A DNA stretch of 64,000 nt from Euphorbia lathyris (lineage: Eukaryota > Streptophyta > Magnoliopsida > Malpighiales > Euphorbiaceae): positions 85,745,001 through 85,809,000 of the forward strand of contig NC_088913.1 of NCBI RefSeq assembly GCF_963576675.1, read 5' to 3'. Position numbers and translations under genes: made by a program. The notes below the pieces were generated by a model. The model ran no database searches. It was given only the letters and a program-made list of their open reading frames with translations, and was not told the origin of the DNA. Shown here in pieces: positions 44,641-57,822 of this stretch (position 1 is its first letter; every line of letters begins with the position of its first letter).

Positions 44641-45977
44641 AGGGACGGATTCACAGTGGGGGCAATGGTGGCACTTGCTCCCACTGTGTTCTGAAATTTT
44701 TTTTATCTTCCCTGGTACAATATTGAAGCTTAAAGATTTGCCCCCATTAACAATGGCGGTGGCTGCTACCGTAGGGCTAAGGTTGAAGAAAGAAAGAGAT
44801 AGGTTTTTCTTTTGTTTATCTTTTTCCTTTTTTACAAACAAAACGATGCCGTTCCACTTAAGTTGGACGGCATCGTTTTGTTAGATGAAACATTGAAGAA
44901 TAAAACAAAACTTAATTCTAATTAGCTGTTGCACTGCGTCTACCTATTCCAGCCCCCATTCTCCAAAGTTGGACCCTGAAATAATGACTGCTTTATTACT
45001 TGGTGTTCGCCAAAAACGTTTCATTTCATGATTTATCTTTACGAGTTTTTAGCCTTTTAAAAGGTTTGCTTTTTTATTCTTTCTATGTGGTTGAATTTGA
45101 ATATTATTTTTTATAGATTTGGTTCTTCCTAGATTTCTTATAATTTGTTGCATATTGTTAAGAATAGTTTAACTTAATTTTTTTAGGCATAATATCCATT
45201 TGGATCTCTAAACTAAAGCTTCAAAGTCAATTAAGACATTAAACTATCAAAATCAACGATCGGGTTCCTAAACTAACAAACTCATTTTATACAAAAATCT
45301 TTAATTGAGACCCCGTCAAAAATCATTCGGTCGAATAGTTTTAAACTCTCTTCCCTAAACCCATTTTGAACCAACATATAAATTATTACAGTCTATATCA
45401 AATAGTCACAATTTCTGATTTTAGAATAGGAAGATGACTCAATTGATGATTTTTGCTTAGTTCATGGACCTAATTGATGATTTTGATAGTTTAAGGTCCT
45501 AATTGACTTTGAAGTTTAAATTTGGAGACCCAAATGAATGTAATGCCTTTTCTTTATATATTGATTGTTTAGTTCCTTGCTGAGTATGTTTCCTTTGCAA
45601 TTTCATTTATTTTTCATTAGTTTTCAAAGTGCTCCAATTTAATATTTGATTTGAGTTAAATTAGTTAAGAGGATAACGGTGAAATTTGATCAAGTGAAGT
45701 ACAAATTTAGTCATACGTTACCGAAATTTCGGTAATAAATGACTAAAATTGATCTTGATTGTAAACATTAAAATTGAATTTGGACCATTTCAAATGTTAA
45801 GTAAAATTTGCACTTCACAAAAAACGTTAAAGTCAAATTTGAACTTTATCCTTTAGCTAATCCAAAATTAAGATTGAATTTGGACCATTTCAAATGTTAG
45901 GTTAAATTTGTAGTTTTGTACTATTAATGAACCTATATAGTTTGCCCCCATTAAATCAATATCCTGGATTCATCCCT
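44641..45977. mobile_element. Mutator-like non-autonomous element in the TNP2 5' intron
   Basis: Starts AGGGACGGATTCACAG and ends CTGGATTCATCCCT (imperfect inverted repeat). It is flanked by a perfect 10-bp duplication GGTAACAGAA (44631-44640 and 45978-45987), within the Mutator range. A further MITE with about 150-bp inverted arms (45186-45547; GGCATAATATCC ... GAATGTAATGCC) is nested inside. No transposase. It lies between the putative TNP2 leader exon and first coding exon. Confidence 0.8.
44837..44882. repeat. 46-bp near-perfect palindrome
   Basis: AACAAAACGATGCCGT on the left pairs with ACGGCATCGTTTTGTT on the right around a CTTAAG centre, with one mismatch and one G-T pair. In RNA it would form a stable hairpin. 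It lies within the Mutator-like element. Confidence 0.85.
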
Positions 45978-46501
45978 GGTAACAGAAGTATCAAATAGAA
46001 CATTAGTAAAATCAGATTTGAGATGGACTTTCTTTAGAACCACTTGAGAAATTTAAAGAAAAAATAGGTGATTCATAGTGTTGAATTTCCTATATGTAAC
46101 ATATTTGACAATGGATATGATTTGGTTTCTAACATTTTATTATCTCTCCAATTTTTACTAATTGTTTCTGATTCAATTGGTTAGTATTTTTTTTTCATTT
46201 TCCTATATAGATGGGTGTTCATCTCCGAAATTAGGCATACAATTATAGCAGCTGCATTACATATCCAGTAATTATATTCCACTATAACACCTTAATGCTA
46301 CTTTTCAGCTTTCGTTATGATTAAAATGTAAAAATGAGATTCTAAACACTGAATTTTACCCTAATGTCAGATCATTTAAATTTATAAAGATGAGTTATAA
46401 TATCTATGAATATATGTGACTTAAGGTCTAAAATATGCAAATCACATGTTTCAACGAAAAATAAACATTTGTTAACTTGATCACTTGTATTTGCAGTAAA
46501 G

Positions 46502-49500
46502 ATGGACAAGAGTTGGATGCGAGCTACAAAATGGACTAAAGAGTATATAGAAGGGGTGAAATATTTAATGAGATTTGTTCAAAGTAAGGACGGAACGGAG
46601 CGTGATATTCGATGCCCATGTAAGGATTGTTTGAATTTATTATTTCAAGACCATAAAATAGTGAAAGATCATCTTATGGTGAGGGGGATAGATCCTGGCT
46701 ACATTTCTTGGTTTTATCATGGTGAAACATCAACTTCTAGTAATTTGGGGAGCCAAACTAATGATAATGAAATTGAAGAAGATGACGATAATGAAAAAGA
46801 TGACGATAATGAAGAAGATGATGGGGTTTATGACATGTTATTTGACCTCGGGGAGAAATATATCCAATCAAACGAGGATAATTTACTTGTTGACGGTGAT
46901 GATGATATTGGTGGCTTGCCTTCATACCTTGAGGCGCTTATTCAAGATGCCAAGACAAAGTTATACACTGGATGTAAGATCTCAAGGTTATCATTTATCA
47001 TTCAACTGCTCCATATAAAAGTATATAAGAAATTGAGTGATAAAACAATAAATATGTTATTGCGATTGTTGAAGTTAAGCTTACCAAATGGAGACACACT
47101 TCCAAGTACATATTATGAGGCGAAGAAGATATTACGAGATTTAGGCTTAGGATATGATTGTATTGATGTATGTAGGAATGACTGTGTCTTATTTTGGAAA
47201 GATAACCAAAACTTAGAGGTATGCCCTAAGTGTGGTATTTCTCGTTGGAAAGTCAATGATGGTACAGGGAAGAAGATACCATAAAAGGTTTTAAGGTATT
47301 TTCCATTGAAACCTAGGCTTCAAAGATTGTTTATGTCTCATCAAACGGCTAAGAAAATGGTGTGGCATAAGGAAAAACGTAAGGATGATGAATATATGAG
47401 GCACCCAGCTGATTCTTTAGCTTGGAAAGACTTTGATCGTGAGTTTCCCTCGTTTGCGAAAGATCCTCGAAATGTCAGGTTAGCTCTAGCTGCAGATGGT
47501 TTCAACCCATTTGGAAATTTAAGTAGTATATATAGCATGTGGCCAGTCATTCTTATACCATTGAATCTTCCTCCATGGGATTGCATGAAACAACCATTTA
47601 TATTTTTGTCAATGCTAATTCCAGGGCCAAAATCACTAGGGAAAGACATTGATACTTATTTGGCGCCACTAATTGAAGAGTTAAATGAATTGTGGAGTGA
47701 CGGTGTAGAAACTTTTGATGTTTCTTGTAAGAAAAACTTTATGATGCATGCAGCGATTTTATGGACAATAAATGATTTTCCAGCATATGGAGATTTATCA
47801 GGATGGAGTACTAAAGGATATATGGCATGCCCAGTTTGCAATGAACAAGCAAGTTCTATAGGCTTGCGAAGCAAGATATGTTATAAGGGACATCGTCGTT
47901 TCCTACATAAGGATCATACTTGGAGGCGGAGTAAAATGTTTAATGGTAAAAAAGAAGCTAGGGAGGCACCTAAAAGATTAACCGGAGATGAAGTGCTAGA
48001 GCAGTTGGGTCGATTAGAAGATTCGACACTTGGTAAGCATGGCGGTAGGAAGAGAAAGCGCAAGCCAGAAGAGTTGAATTGGACTAAACAGAGTATTTTT
48101 TTCAATTTGCCTTATTGGAGCAAGTTAATTTTAAGGCATAACCTCGATGTAATGCATATAGAAAAGAAAATTTGTGAAAGTGTATTAGGAACGTTGCTAT
48201 TTATTAATGGAAAAACAAAAGATACTATAAAAGCAAGGCAATATTTGAAAGATATGAGAATTCGTAAGGAGTTACACTTAACTAAGAGGAGTGACGGAAA
48301 ATATCTTATGCCGGTAGCATGTTATGTTATGACGAAGAAAGAAAAGGAAAAGTTCATTGAATTTTTGAAATCTCTAAAGTTTCCTGATGGGTATGCCTCT
48401 AATATCTCTCGATGTGTCAGTTCAGGTGAGGTAAAGATATCATCATTGAAGAGTCATGATTGTCATGTACTTTTGCAACGAATTCTTCCAGCAGGAGTTC
48501 GTGGGTGCTTAAACAAGGAAATGTCCAATTTATTAGCTGAGTTGGGTCATTTTTTCCAGCGTTTATGCTGCAAAAAGTTAAAAAAAACGGAAGTAGAGAA
48601 AATGAGAGATGACATTTGCCTGATTTTATGCAAGTTGGAAAAGGTATATCCACCTGCTTTTTTTGATGTCATGGTTCATTTGTCTGTTCATTTACCGGAA
48701 GAAGCCTTGCTTGGTGGGCCAGTTCAATTTAGATGGATGTACCCAATTGAAAGGTAATAAAAATCTCATAATTGTTTAATTTTTATTATTATAAGAATAT
48801 TATTATGATATTTCATGCTATGTTTTTGTAGATCATTATGTGAGTTTAAGCAAAGTGTTCGTAATAAAGCTCATCCAGAAGGTTCTATTGCTGAAGCATA
48901 CGTTGCAAAAGAATGTTTAACTTTTTGTTCAATGTATTTAAATGGTATTGAGACTCGCTTTAATCGAGATGATCGCAATAATGATATGGGTAATGATGAT
49001 TCCTTATCAATCTTCTCGCAACATTGTCGGCCATTTGGAGCAACTAAGTTTATTGACTTATCTGAGGAAGAATATAATTTTGTCCAATGGTTTGTCTTGC
49101 AAAATTGCGAGGAAGTCGAACCTTTTTTCCAGTAAGTTTGCTAATAAGTTTCATATTTATTTATTTTTTTCATTGTAAGAAATCTAAAATATTTTATGTT
49201 ATATATATTCTTAGGGTGCATAAGGAAAAACTTCAATCAATTGGTTGTAGAGATATAGATCAAAGTCATAAAAAAGACTTCCCTATATGGTTCAAAGAAC
49301 ACGTAAGTCCATTATTTCTTTGTTTCAATGCTATTTTATTTGTCAAACTATTATTATTATTATTATCATTGACTTGTGTTATTTTCTTCTTTAAAGATGA
49401 TTCATGTTTATAATGAGGACCCGTCAAGATTGAATGAATCATTGTATTCACTAGCATGTATGCCACATAGGTGTTCACGAAAGTACACGGGTTGCATTGT

Positions 49501-50179
49501 GAATGGAGTGAGGTTTATGACTAAAGAACGTGATAATCGTCGTAAAAGTCAAAATAGTGGAATTGTTGCTAAGGGTTATCATGGTGAAGATGTAATTGAC
49601 TTTTATGGTGGTCTAAATGATATTATTCAATTGGATTATGTGAAAAATAGACATGGTACTATTTTCAGTTGTGATTGGTTTGATCTTGGAAGAAAGAAAC
49701 AAGGGATACAACAAGATGGACATATTATTAGTGTCAATATCACTAGAAATTGGTATGAGAACGATTCTTATGTACTAGCTGATCAAGTAAGTCAAGTTTT
49801 TTATGTCAACGATCCTAAATTAGGAAGAGATTGGCGAGTAGTGTTACCATTTCAACATAGACATATATATGATGTGGATGAGATTCAGGATGAAGAGATG
49901 GATGCTAATAGTTTTACAAATATGGAAGATGAAGTTTATCAAGAGAGTGAGATTAGTGATGCATTTCAGGTTGTAATTGATGAAATGCCTTCATTAATTA
50001 GAAAAGATGTAGATCACGAAGACATTGTTGCATCACTGATTTCAAGAACAACTGAAGATGGAGAAAGTAATGTTCATGAAGAAGATGAAATAGATGACAC
50101 ATTGGTTGATTATTGTGATAGTGATGAGGGTTCTGAAAGAAGTAACAAGTCTGAGGATGATAGTGATGACGACAATTAG
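46502..50179 (+). CDS. TNP2-type CACTA transposase (one in-frame TAA)
   Basis: TNP2 is the catalytic transposase of En/Spm elements. Exon 1 (46502-48753) opens with the transposase-associated domain (MDKSWMRATKWTKEYIEGV; IRCPCKDCLN zinc-binding type), an acidic linker, CPKCGISRWK, and then the transposase domain (WHKEKRKDDEYMRHPADS; ILWTINDFPAYGDLSGW; HNLDVMHIEKKICESVLG). TAA at 47282-47284 interrupts KKIP-stop-KVLRYFP, with the same frame on both sides. Exons 2-4 (48832-49131, 49215-49302, 49397-50179) join in phase at GT/AG sites and carry DUF4218- and DUF4216-like regions (VRNKAHPEGSIAEAYVAKE; VYYVNDPKLG-type FYVNDPKLGRDW). The acidic tail ends in TAG. AG at 46496-46497 suggests an upstream leader intron with a donor near 44443. 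Only the TAA prevents a full-length product. Confidence 0.92.
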
Positions 50180-51251
50180 GTAAAACAATAATGTATTGTA
50201 ATTCTTTTCTATGATTAATTCTCATAAATATGAACTAATATTCAATTGTTGTCATATAGTTTGATAGTTCCGTGGTTTGTTAAAACAGGTAAAAGCAATG
50301 ACAACAACGGAACCCTCCAATGAAGCTTGAATACGGTATCTACTACTATACTACTATTGTTTTAGTAGGGAATGATTTAGCCATTAACCTTTAGTTAATT
50401 TTGCATTATGTAGGAATTGATTTTGATGGCTATATTGATATTGGTTTATCTTGATATAAATTTTGATGCAGTAGTCAAATAAGACAATATTGATATTATT
50501 TAGTAGAAAATGATTTAACCCTTAAACCTTAGTTAATATTTGATTCAGCTGAGAAGAACTTCCTTTATTTGCCATGGTTGCTGAAGGTTTGTCCATAAAT
50601 TATCTTATTTATTGAATTGGATTGTTTTCATATATGTTGCCCTTTCGATAAAGAGAAAAGTGATATTGAATATGTGTAATGTAGTGACATGGCAATTGTG
50701 TTTTATGGGTACAACATGGTTGGTTTTTTTAACATCTTCACTTACAGAAGGCATATGTATGACTGCAGTTTTGACCATGAATGTGTTTTGTGGTTGTGGA
50801 TTTTCTTCTTAGATATGCACCTTAAAATCAAAGATGAGAAGAAACAGAGGAATATTGGCATGGAAATGGTTATTGTGGATCAACCAGACAATGCTTGATT
50901 ATGTGATTTTTTTTATTTTTAGTGTTGATAATAGTGTTATCAGAATCAGATCATGCTTTTTATATTTGTAAAAAATATAATGATAGGGACAAATAATATT
51001 TTTATTTAATTGTAGTGATCTTATTTGGTGGGGTCGGAGACAACAAGATGAGTTTGATATCATTTCCACTTTGACGGTGATTGCATTCACCTATTCTATC
51101 CCCAGTCCCTTATTGCAAGAGCATAAGTCTTTAAGCTTTTCTCATTAGAGAAAGAGTGGCTTAGCTCTCATAGTAGCAATCTCAATTCGCAACTGCTCAC
51201 TGATTCGCCTTTGTCACTGAAGACCATGTGGTTGGCTTTTTGGATAGGAAT

Positions 51252-51543
51252 AAGGTACCAAATTAGACCTATAGTTTGTGGGGAAATATCAATTTAGGCT
51301 CTATATAAAAAATAGCAGTAATATAGACTTAACGTTTAAAAAATGATACTGAGTTTGGCCTGCTAATGGAACTTGACATGTCATTTATATTTTTCCGTTA
51401 AGTAATATGAATGTCGTGTCACGTTCCGTTATCAAGGATTAATTTGGTACCTTTTTTAAACGTTAAACCTATATTGATGTTATTTTATACGTGGAACCTA
51501 AATTGATACTCTCCAAAAACTATAAGTCTATTTTGGTACCTTT
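51252..51543. mobile_element. MITE with about 120-bp inverted arms
   Basis: The left arm AAGGTACCAAATTAGACCTA and the reversed right arm AAGGTACCAAAATAGACTTA stay similar through the AATTTAGG and AACGTTTAAAAAA blocks. No coding sequence; target duplication not resolved. Confidence 0.65.
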
Positions 51544-52635
51544 TTCTTTTCTTATTTGTATGATCAACATCATTGTAATTGTTATCGTGTTGAGTTGAGA
51601 TATTCATTATTATTATATGCGTAGATTTTATGGTCATTATATGGGAATAAAATAAGCATTTAAATCTCTGAATTAAACTACTCTCAAATATAACTCCATG
51701 CCATCTATTAGTTTAATATCAAATCTAATATAAAAACCATATAAAAATTTACCATAAAATCAAATATCTAGTAATTGTTTGTTAAAATCATATTGAACAT
51801 TAGCGTAAAAGTAATTTTATAACAAAAAAAATTAATTATTGATGTCTAAAATAATAGCTAACATCAATTTTACTTTTACATTAGCGAGTTAGATCAAATT
51901 TATACATCATTAAAAAAAGTAAATAATTTATTAGTCCCACTTTTTTTACGTAACACATTGTTTAGTCCTCTTATTTTACGAAACACATTATAAAGTCTCT
52001 ATCATTTATCATTGTTAACCATTTGATTCTTCTGTCTATTTTTTCTTTTTAGATTTTTAACCGTTATATGGCATACATAGACAGATAAAAAATAATAGAG
52101 TAACATGACCATTTTGTATCGTACTATGACTATCTCGAACACTAAGATATGTTCAGTTGAAAATAAAAAAAGAACCAAAGAATTAATATTGACGAAAGAT
52201 AGGAACCTTATAATGTGTTTTTCGAACTGAATTCTATTGAAACTGAAATAATAATATTATCCTTTGAAAATAGCAATAATTAAAGTAAAAAACTTATTAT
52301 TATTTTATAATGGTTCTAATAATAATAATAATAATAAATAATAATTATAAAAAATAATTATAATTATAATAAATAATTACAAGTTACTAAACTGAATTGA
52401 TTACTGAATTGAATGCTACTGAACTGAACTGAACTGATTGATACTGAAATTAAATCAACTTGACTGTTTGACTGAACTAGTGATGTTCGCATGGACGCTA
52501 AATGACCAAATGAATTTAGTCATTTACCGTTAGATTTAGGTTTACTAGAACCTTATGATGGAAATTAAAATCATTTTAAGACTTAGATCTAATAAGTCTA
52601 GAACTAACGGTGAATCACCAAAATCAGGGTTAATG

Positions 52636-53226
52636 TTAGGGATGTAAACGAGCCGAGCTTTGGCCTGCTCGAGATCGGCTCCGCAGTTTCTTATCGAGCT
52701 CGAGCTGAGCTTCGAGCTTGGTTCTAGCTCGATTTGCTGTTCGAGCTCGGCTCGTTTAGCGGCTCGATTGTTCACGAGCTGAGCTCGTTTATCGAGCTCA
52801 CAAGCTTGCTCAGGAATAGCTCGTTTTATTTGTTCGTGAGCATCACATTCGTTGTGCTCGCGAGCTTTGCTCACGAGCAGGTCGTTCATTTTCTATGAAA
52901 AGCTCATTTCTTGTGCACGTGAGCTTTGATCACAAGCAACTCGTTTGTTTTGCTCACGAACGAGCTCGTTTATGGTGTTCACGAATGAAATAATATCAAA
53001 TTCGGTACATCAAATAATATTAATTGTATACACATAAAACATTAATTGGATATACTTGTAGTATAAATTTATACACATTACTAAACTTTGTTTTTTAAAA
53101 TATATAAATATTATAATTGAGTTAGCTCACGAGCTTTTATCGAGCTTGTTCATGAGCCTCTAATCGAGTTTGCCCGTGAGCTTTCGAGATGAGCTTTGGT
53201 CTGCTCAATCTCGGCTCGTTTACAAA
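52636..53226. mobile_element. GAGCTCG-rich MITE-like element
   Basis: The ends GTAAACGAGCCGAGC and GCTCGGCTCGTTTAC-like are inverted. The interior repeats GAGCTCG and GCTCACGAGC motifs. This is a widely scattered plant repeat type; class uncertain (hAT-like by appearance). Confidence 0.5.
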
Positions 53227-53449
53227 CCGAGCCTGAAAATCGTGCTCACGATCAAGAGATGACCGATGTTCCTCGGTTTACTAAAATCGAGGATCTTTTA
53301 GATATTTTTTTTAGTTTTTCCTTATTTCATATTTTATTTAAAATTGAAAAGATTAATATAAAAGTTAACGGTCAATTTTTTTCAAAAAGTCATCTAGGTC
53401 CGCTTTCGAGCCGTCTGGGACCGTCTTGAGCCATTGGGATCTGCTTTAG

Positions 53450-53578
53450 AGCCGCCTAGAGCCGTCCTGGCGGTAAAAAATCGGAAAATGGACTTATATC
53501 GCCCGACTTGAGGAAAACGGGACAGTGTTCTATAAATCCCTGCCTAGGCGGCCACTTGAGCAGATTTTTAGAACACGG
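53450..53578. mobile_element. hAT-like MITE end, fragment
   Basis: CTAGGCGGCCACTTGAGCAG then TTTTTAGAACACGG is, reversed, CCGTGTTCTAAAAATCTG, matching the end type of the element at 3266. The opposite end was not located. Confidence 0.45.
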
Positions 53579-54599
53579 ATTCGTACTTTAGCATGCAGTA
53601 CACTATAATTTTCAATTTAATTAGTCTCAAAATAGAAGAAATTATACTATATGCTCAACATATCATGTAACCTATGCATCAAACCAATAAACTAATGACA
53701 CGTGGAACTTCAACCAACAAAATATTACCATCATGTAATTAATTGATTAATTTTATTTTTATTAATTATTTATATAAAATTTTAGATCCTAAAATATATA
53801 CATTAGACCCTAAAAAATAAACATTAAACGCAAAATATATGATATGGTATCAAATTATTAGTCTTATATATGGATAACTTGGTGTGCGGAATATATATAT
53901 TATAATTACTAATTAGAGACTTGAAGCTAAGAAAATATTATTTTGAATAAAAACTAATAATATGGAGAATTGTTGGATATAAAAATAATTATTAATTATT
54001 AATTTTTATTGTTATTTCTTTCTATGTTTAAATTTCATATAGGTAAACTCCTGCTATTTCAATTTTTGAAGTTTTCGACTCAAGCATTTTATTATTTTAT
54101 TTATCCATTTAATTCAACTTTTTAGACCCATCTGAAAAAATGTGGTATTGGAATCAGAACTAATCCAAAATCTCTTACCAATCCATATATTAAAAAAACC
54201 AATTAAAATATATTTATGTTTGTGTTTGAAAAATAATTAAATAATTCAAAACATTTATAAACATAATAATATATGATAGTATCTTTTAGTTATTATCAAT
54301 CCTTATCTTTTTCTGAATCCTCATCTATTTTAACTCTATCTCTAATTCAAAATAGGATTTACTTTTACAATTTTAGTAAATATCAAATATATACGTATTT
54401 AATGAATCATTTTTTCCTTTTTCTTTTTCTTTTATGCATAAATACATTGCTGAACATTCCATCGATTAGTGGCCTTTGTTTGTTGAACTAATATTTGAGA
54501 GTGGAATAATTTAATTAATATTTCAAACATTTATTTACAAAACACGTTTCCTGTTTTCTGTTTCCACTTCCCACTACACCCAAATCTCTTTATTCCTCT

Positions 54600-54736
54600 T
54601 CCATGTTGAAGCCATTAACATACCAGCTATCTTCTACCATTGAGCAGTACATTGATATAGGCTCTCCATCATATTTATCTTTTAAGATTTTCCTTCAACA
54701 AAACATTGATACAAGATTGAAGAATATTTGTTTTAA
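54600..54736 (+). other. Putative untranslated first exon of the TNPA-like gene
   Basis: A pyrimidine-rich lead-in followed by ATG-containing but non-conserved sequence ends TTTTAAG with a GTATGT donor (54737). The matching acceptor is TATTGCAG just before GAATAGAAATGGCTCC at 55174. This is inference from splice signals only. Confidence 0.35.
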
Positions 54737-55182
54737 GGTATGTTCATACTTAATCGATTTGAGCTTTTTATTGATTTCAATTTTGATGTTATACTGTATA
54801 ATTTTGTGTTTGTTAACTGATATGTTTATGTATGTTTAATAAATATAGGTATCTGTTATTGTTAATTTTTTGGGTGTTTGAACTGGACAGTAATTAATAT
54901 GTTCAAGCTGTAATGGTTAATAAGCTAGTGATTATTAAGCTAATTGGCAGACTTTATTATGGTTAATTTGTATTGGTAATAATTTATTTTCCTTAAAATT
55001 TCATATACTTTCTTTAATTGGCAGTGAATATTAAGCTAATATGGCTATCCTATACATGATTTTGAATTTCAATGCCAAACTTACACGTTACTAATATCTG
55101 TTTAGTGTTGATTTGGCTATTGGATTCAACTTATGAACATCAACTTTAACTACATATATTTAACATTATTGCAGGAATAGAA

Positions 55183-57822
55183 ATGGCTCCGGGTCGTACA
55201 CAAAAAAAGAAATTGAAAATTGATAAAATTAATTCTCAAAGTCCCATGTTTTCTTCAATTATGCGTCCTAATTATGACTCGCCAATTGAGAAAGGTATCC
55301 AAGGACTTCAAAATCGATCGAAACATACTCCTAATCTTAGTCAATCAAAAAGAAGCGAAACTGAAACTTCAACTGAACCAAATATTTCAAATGAAGCTGT
55401 TGAAAATGCAACTGAAATACCTCAAGATCAATCGAATGAAATCCTTGAAGGTGAATTGAATGAAACCAGTCATGACCAGTTAACAGAGACTACACAAGTT
55501 CCATCGACTCAAACAGGTTCTATATAGTTTGTTATACGTTTTTTAATAATTCATATACACTTTATCCGTATGCTTAACTTGTTATACTACAATCAATATT
55601 CTTATAGGAAATAATTCAAAGAAAAGAAGTCGTGGCTTGACTATGGGAAAGGGCATTATGAAGACATTTCAAGCTTCTGGCACTAAAATGAAAATTAGTG
55701 TGGATCCATTGATTGGAAGACCCAAAGATGCAGAGGAATCTGCTAAGCTTGCTAGTCAAATTGGTGTGGTAACCCGTGATGTGCTTTATGTGCCCAAAAG
55801 GTGGAAAGAAATAGACAAAGCAAAGGATTTAAGTATAGGCTTTGATCACCTCAATGTAAGTTTTTAAACCATAAATTAATTTTAGATATTATTGTTTTTA
55901 ACATAAGGTTTTTCTAATATTTTTTAATTTGGTTAGATTCACATGGATGTGAATATTGAGGATCCGGGTGTGAAAGATTGTTTGGCTGATAGGTTACAGT
56001 CTAGTATTCGACAAAAGCGTTACAGGTTGCATATGCACTACAAATCGTTTGCAACTCTCGAAGAGGCTAAGAGAAATAAGCCAACTTTTTGTCGTGAACA
56101 AAACAATTGGGAAGAATTATGTGATCATTTTTCATCAGAGAAATTCAAGGTTATGTGTTCTAATTTCTTATTTAGCACTTTAATTTAAAACTCAATTATT
56201 ATATGAATGCACAACTTTATTTAGTTAGTTATTACATGCCTCACTTTCGACATAGAAATTACTATCTAGGGGTGTTCAAAAGCTGAATTGGATCGAAATA
56301 ATCGACCGAACCGATGAATTTCGATTTTTCGATCCATTAGGTTTGGTTTCGGTCTTAAATATTAGATTATATCGGTAATATCGGTCGGTTCAGTTTTTAT
56401 GATAAAATAACCGAATTAACCAAACCGATCGAATTTAAGATTAATTAAATTTAGTAATCATTAGTTAGCTACATTAATTATCTGATTGTTTTTTTAAGCA
56501 ATTGATTATTAATAGTTCTAACTTCTAAGCTAAACAACTATTCAATTATGTTGTTGTACTAAAAACAACATTTTATGATATTCTTATTAGTTTAGTTATC
56601 ATTTTATCATTAATTTAGCTATCTATTGAGTGGAGAAAATTCTTGACATGGCATATATTACCCTCAACAAAAATTCAGCATTATTTGTTTTATCCTACTA
56701 CCCAACCTGACGCATGTCTTAATTCATTCTAACCAAAATCTTGTATGTCACCTGCTTGCTTCTAATAGGTTATGAATTCAGGAGATTGTGCATGCTTTAA
56801 GCATGCTGCTAATCCACCAATTGTGTGGTTATGATGACCACAAAAAATTTCAAAAATGAATTTATTATAATGTTAAGTAATTACCTTTAAGTGTTAAATA
56901 ACATTCATCAATTTAGTCAGTAGTACCTTACAGAATGCATTTAATTATAGTGCATTTAATTGATTTATATCGCATTTAATTCACTTGTATTTTCTTGTTT
57001 GTTGTTAATTATGGTGCATTTTTAATTGATTCATATCTCATGAAATTTCCCAATTACCTTACAGAATGCTAGTGTTAAGAATAGTGAAAATCGGAAAAAG
57101 GTCAAGGCTCCACATGTTTCGGGTAGAAAGCCATTTACTGTTCGTCGAAATGAAATTGTGAGTGTTACTGTAACTTGATAATTATCAAAACTTAAAACAT
57201 TTAAATGGCCTACTATATTTATTGACTGTAATTTTTTCTTGTTTTATTGTAATAGTCTCAAAAGGAGTTGAATGGAGATCCTTGTGATAGAATTGAATTG
57301 TACAAGCGTACACATTATTCAGAGAAAAAGGGTTGGCCATCCACAACTGCCGAAGAGAATTTGGTAGATAACTTATGAACCTTTTATAAGTTAATTAGAA
57401 AACAAAAGTTCTTTACTATTTTTTTATCTTAATTATAACTACTATTTTTTATGTGATTTCGATAGAATTTGATGAAAGAAAAACAATGTCAATACAATGA
57501 AGATGAAAATAGTAAGACTATTGATGAAATAGTTGAAGAGGTACTTGGTCGTGCATCTGGATACATAAAAGGCCTAGGATATGGTCCTAAACCTCCTAAA
57601 CGCAGTTCATCATATGATGTTGCTAGACAACAACAACAAGAGAAGGAACTTACTGAGACACGAGAAAAACTAAAAAATTCTCAAGCTCAAGTTGATGAGC
57701 TTATAGATCATGTGACTAGCTTGGAAGATAAGTTAAGTGCACAAGAAGATAAACTAAGTGCACAAGGTGCAAATATTGAAAAACTAATGGCATTTATGGA
57801 ATCTAGTGGAATTAATACATAA
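55183..57822 (+). CDS. TNPA-like CACTA protein (plant transposase Ptta/En/Spm type)
   Basis: Six coding exons join in phase at GT/AG sites: 55183-55516, 55608-55855, 55937-56149, 57065-57157, 57256-57363 and 57466-57822, about 450 residues with no stop. The order is a basic/disordered N-terminus (MAPGRTQKKKLKIDK), then the Transposase_24 core (GLTMGKGIMKTFQASGTKMK; NWEELCDHFSSEKF; KAPHVSGRKPFTVRRNE; GWPSTTAEENL), then a C-terminal coiled coil with a duplicated KLSAQ(E/G) heptad-like stretch. In En/Spm the TNPA-like partner binds subterminal repeats and brings the ends together; that role is assumed here. Intron 3 (56150-57064) has taken in a small MITE (about 56270-56460, GGGGTGTTCAAAAGCTGAAT at its start). 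Confidence 0.88.

Larger units (their letters stand above)
50180..54599. other. CACTA interior between its two genes: nested MITEs and spacer
   Basis: No coding gene. It contains an inverted-arm MITE at about 51252-51543 (TAAGGTACCAAATTAGACC ... TTTTGGTACC), a (CTGAA)n remnant of the Harbinger-like family at about 52230-52455, a GAGCTCG-rich element at about 52636-53226 (ATGTAAACGAGCCGAGC ... CTCGGCTCGTTTAC) and a hAT-like end at about 53540-53578. The remainder is A+T-rich spacer. Confidence 0.6.

Noticed and set aside
54273..54839. Possible small genes in the CACTA interior
   Set aside because: A/T-biased, hydrophobic, no motif; the second overlaps a probable untranslated leader exon of the TNPA-like gene.
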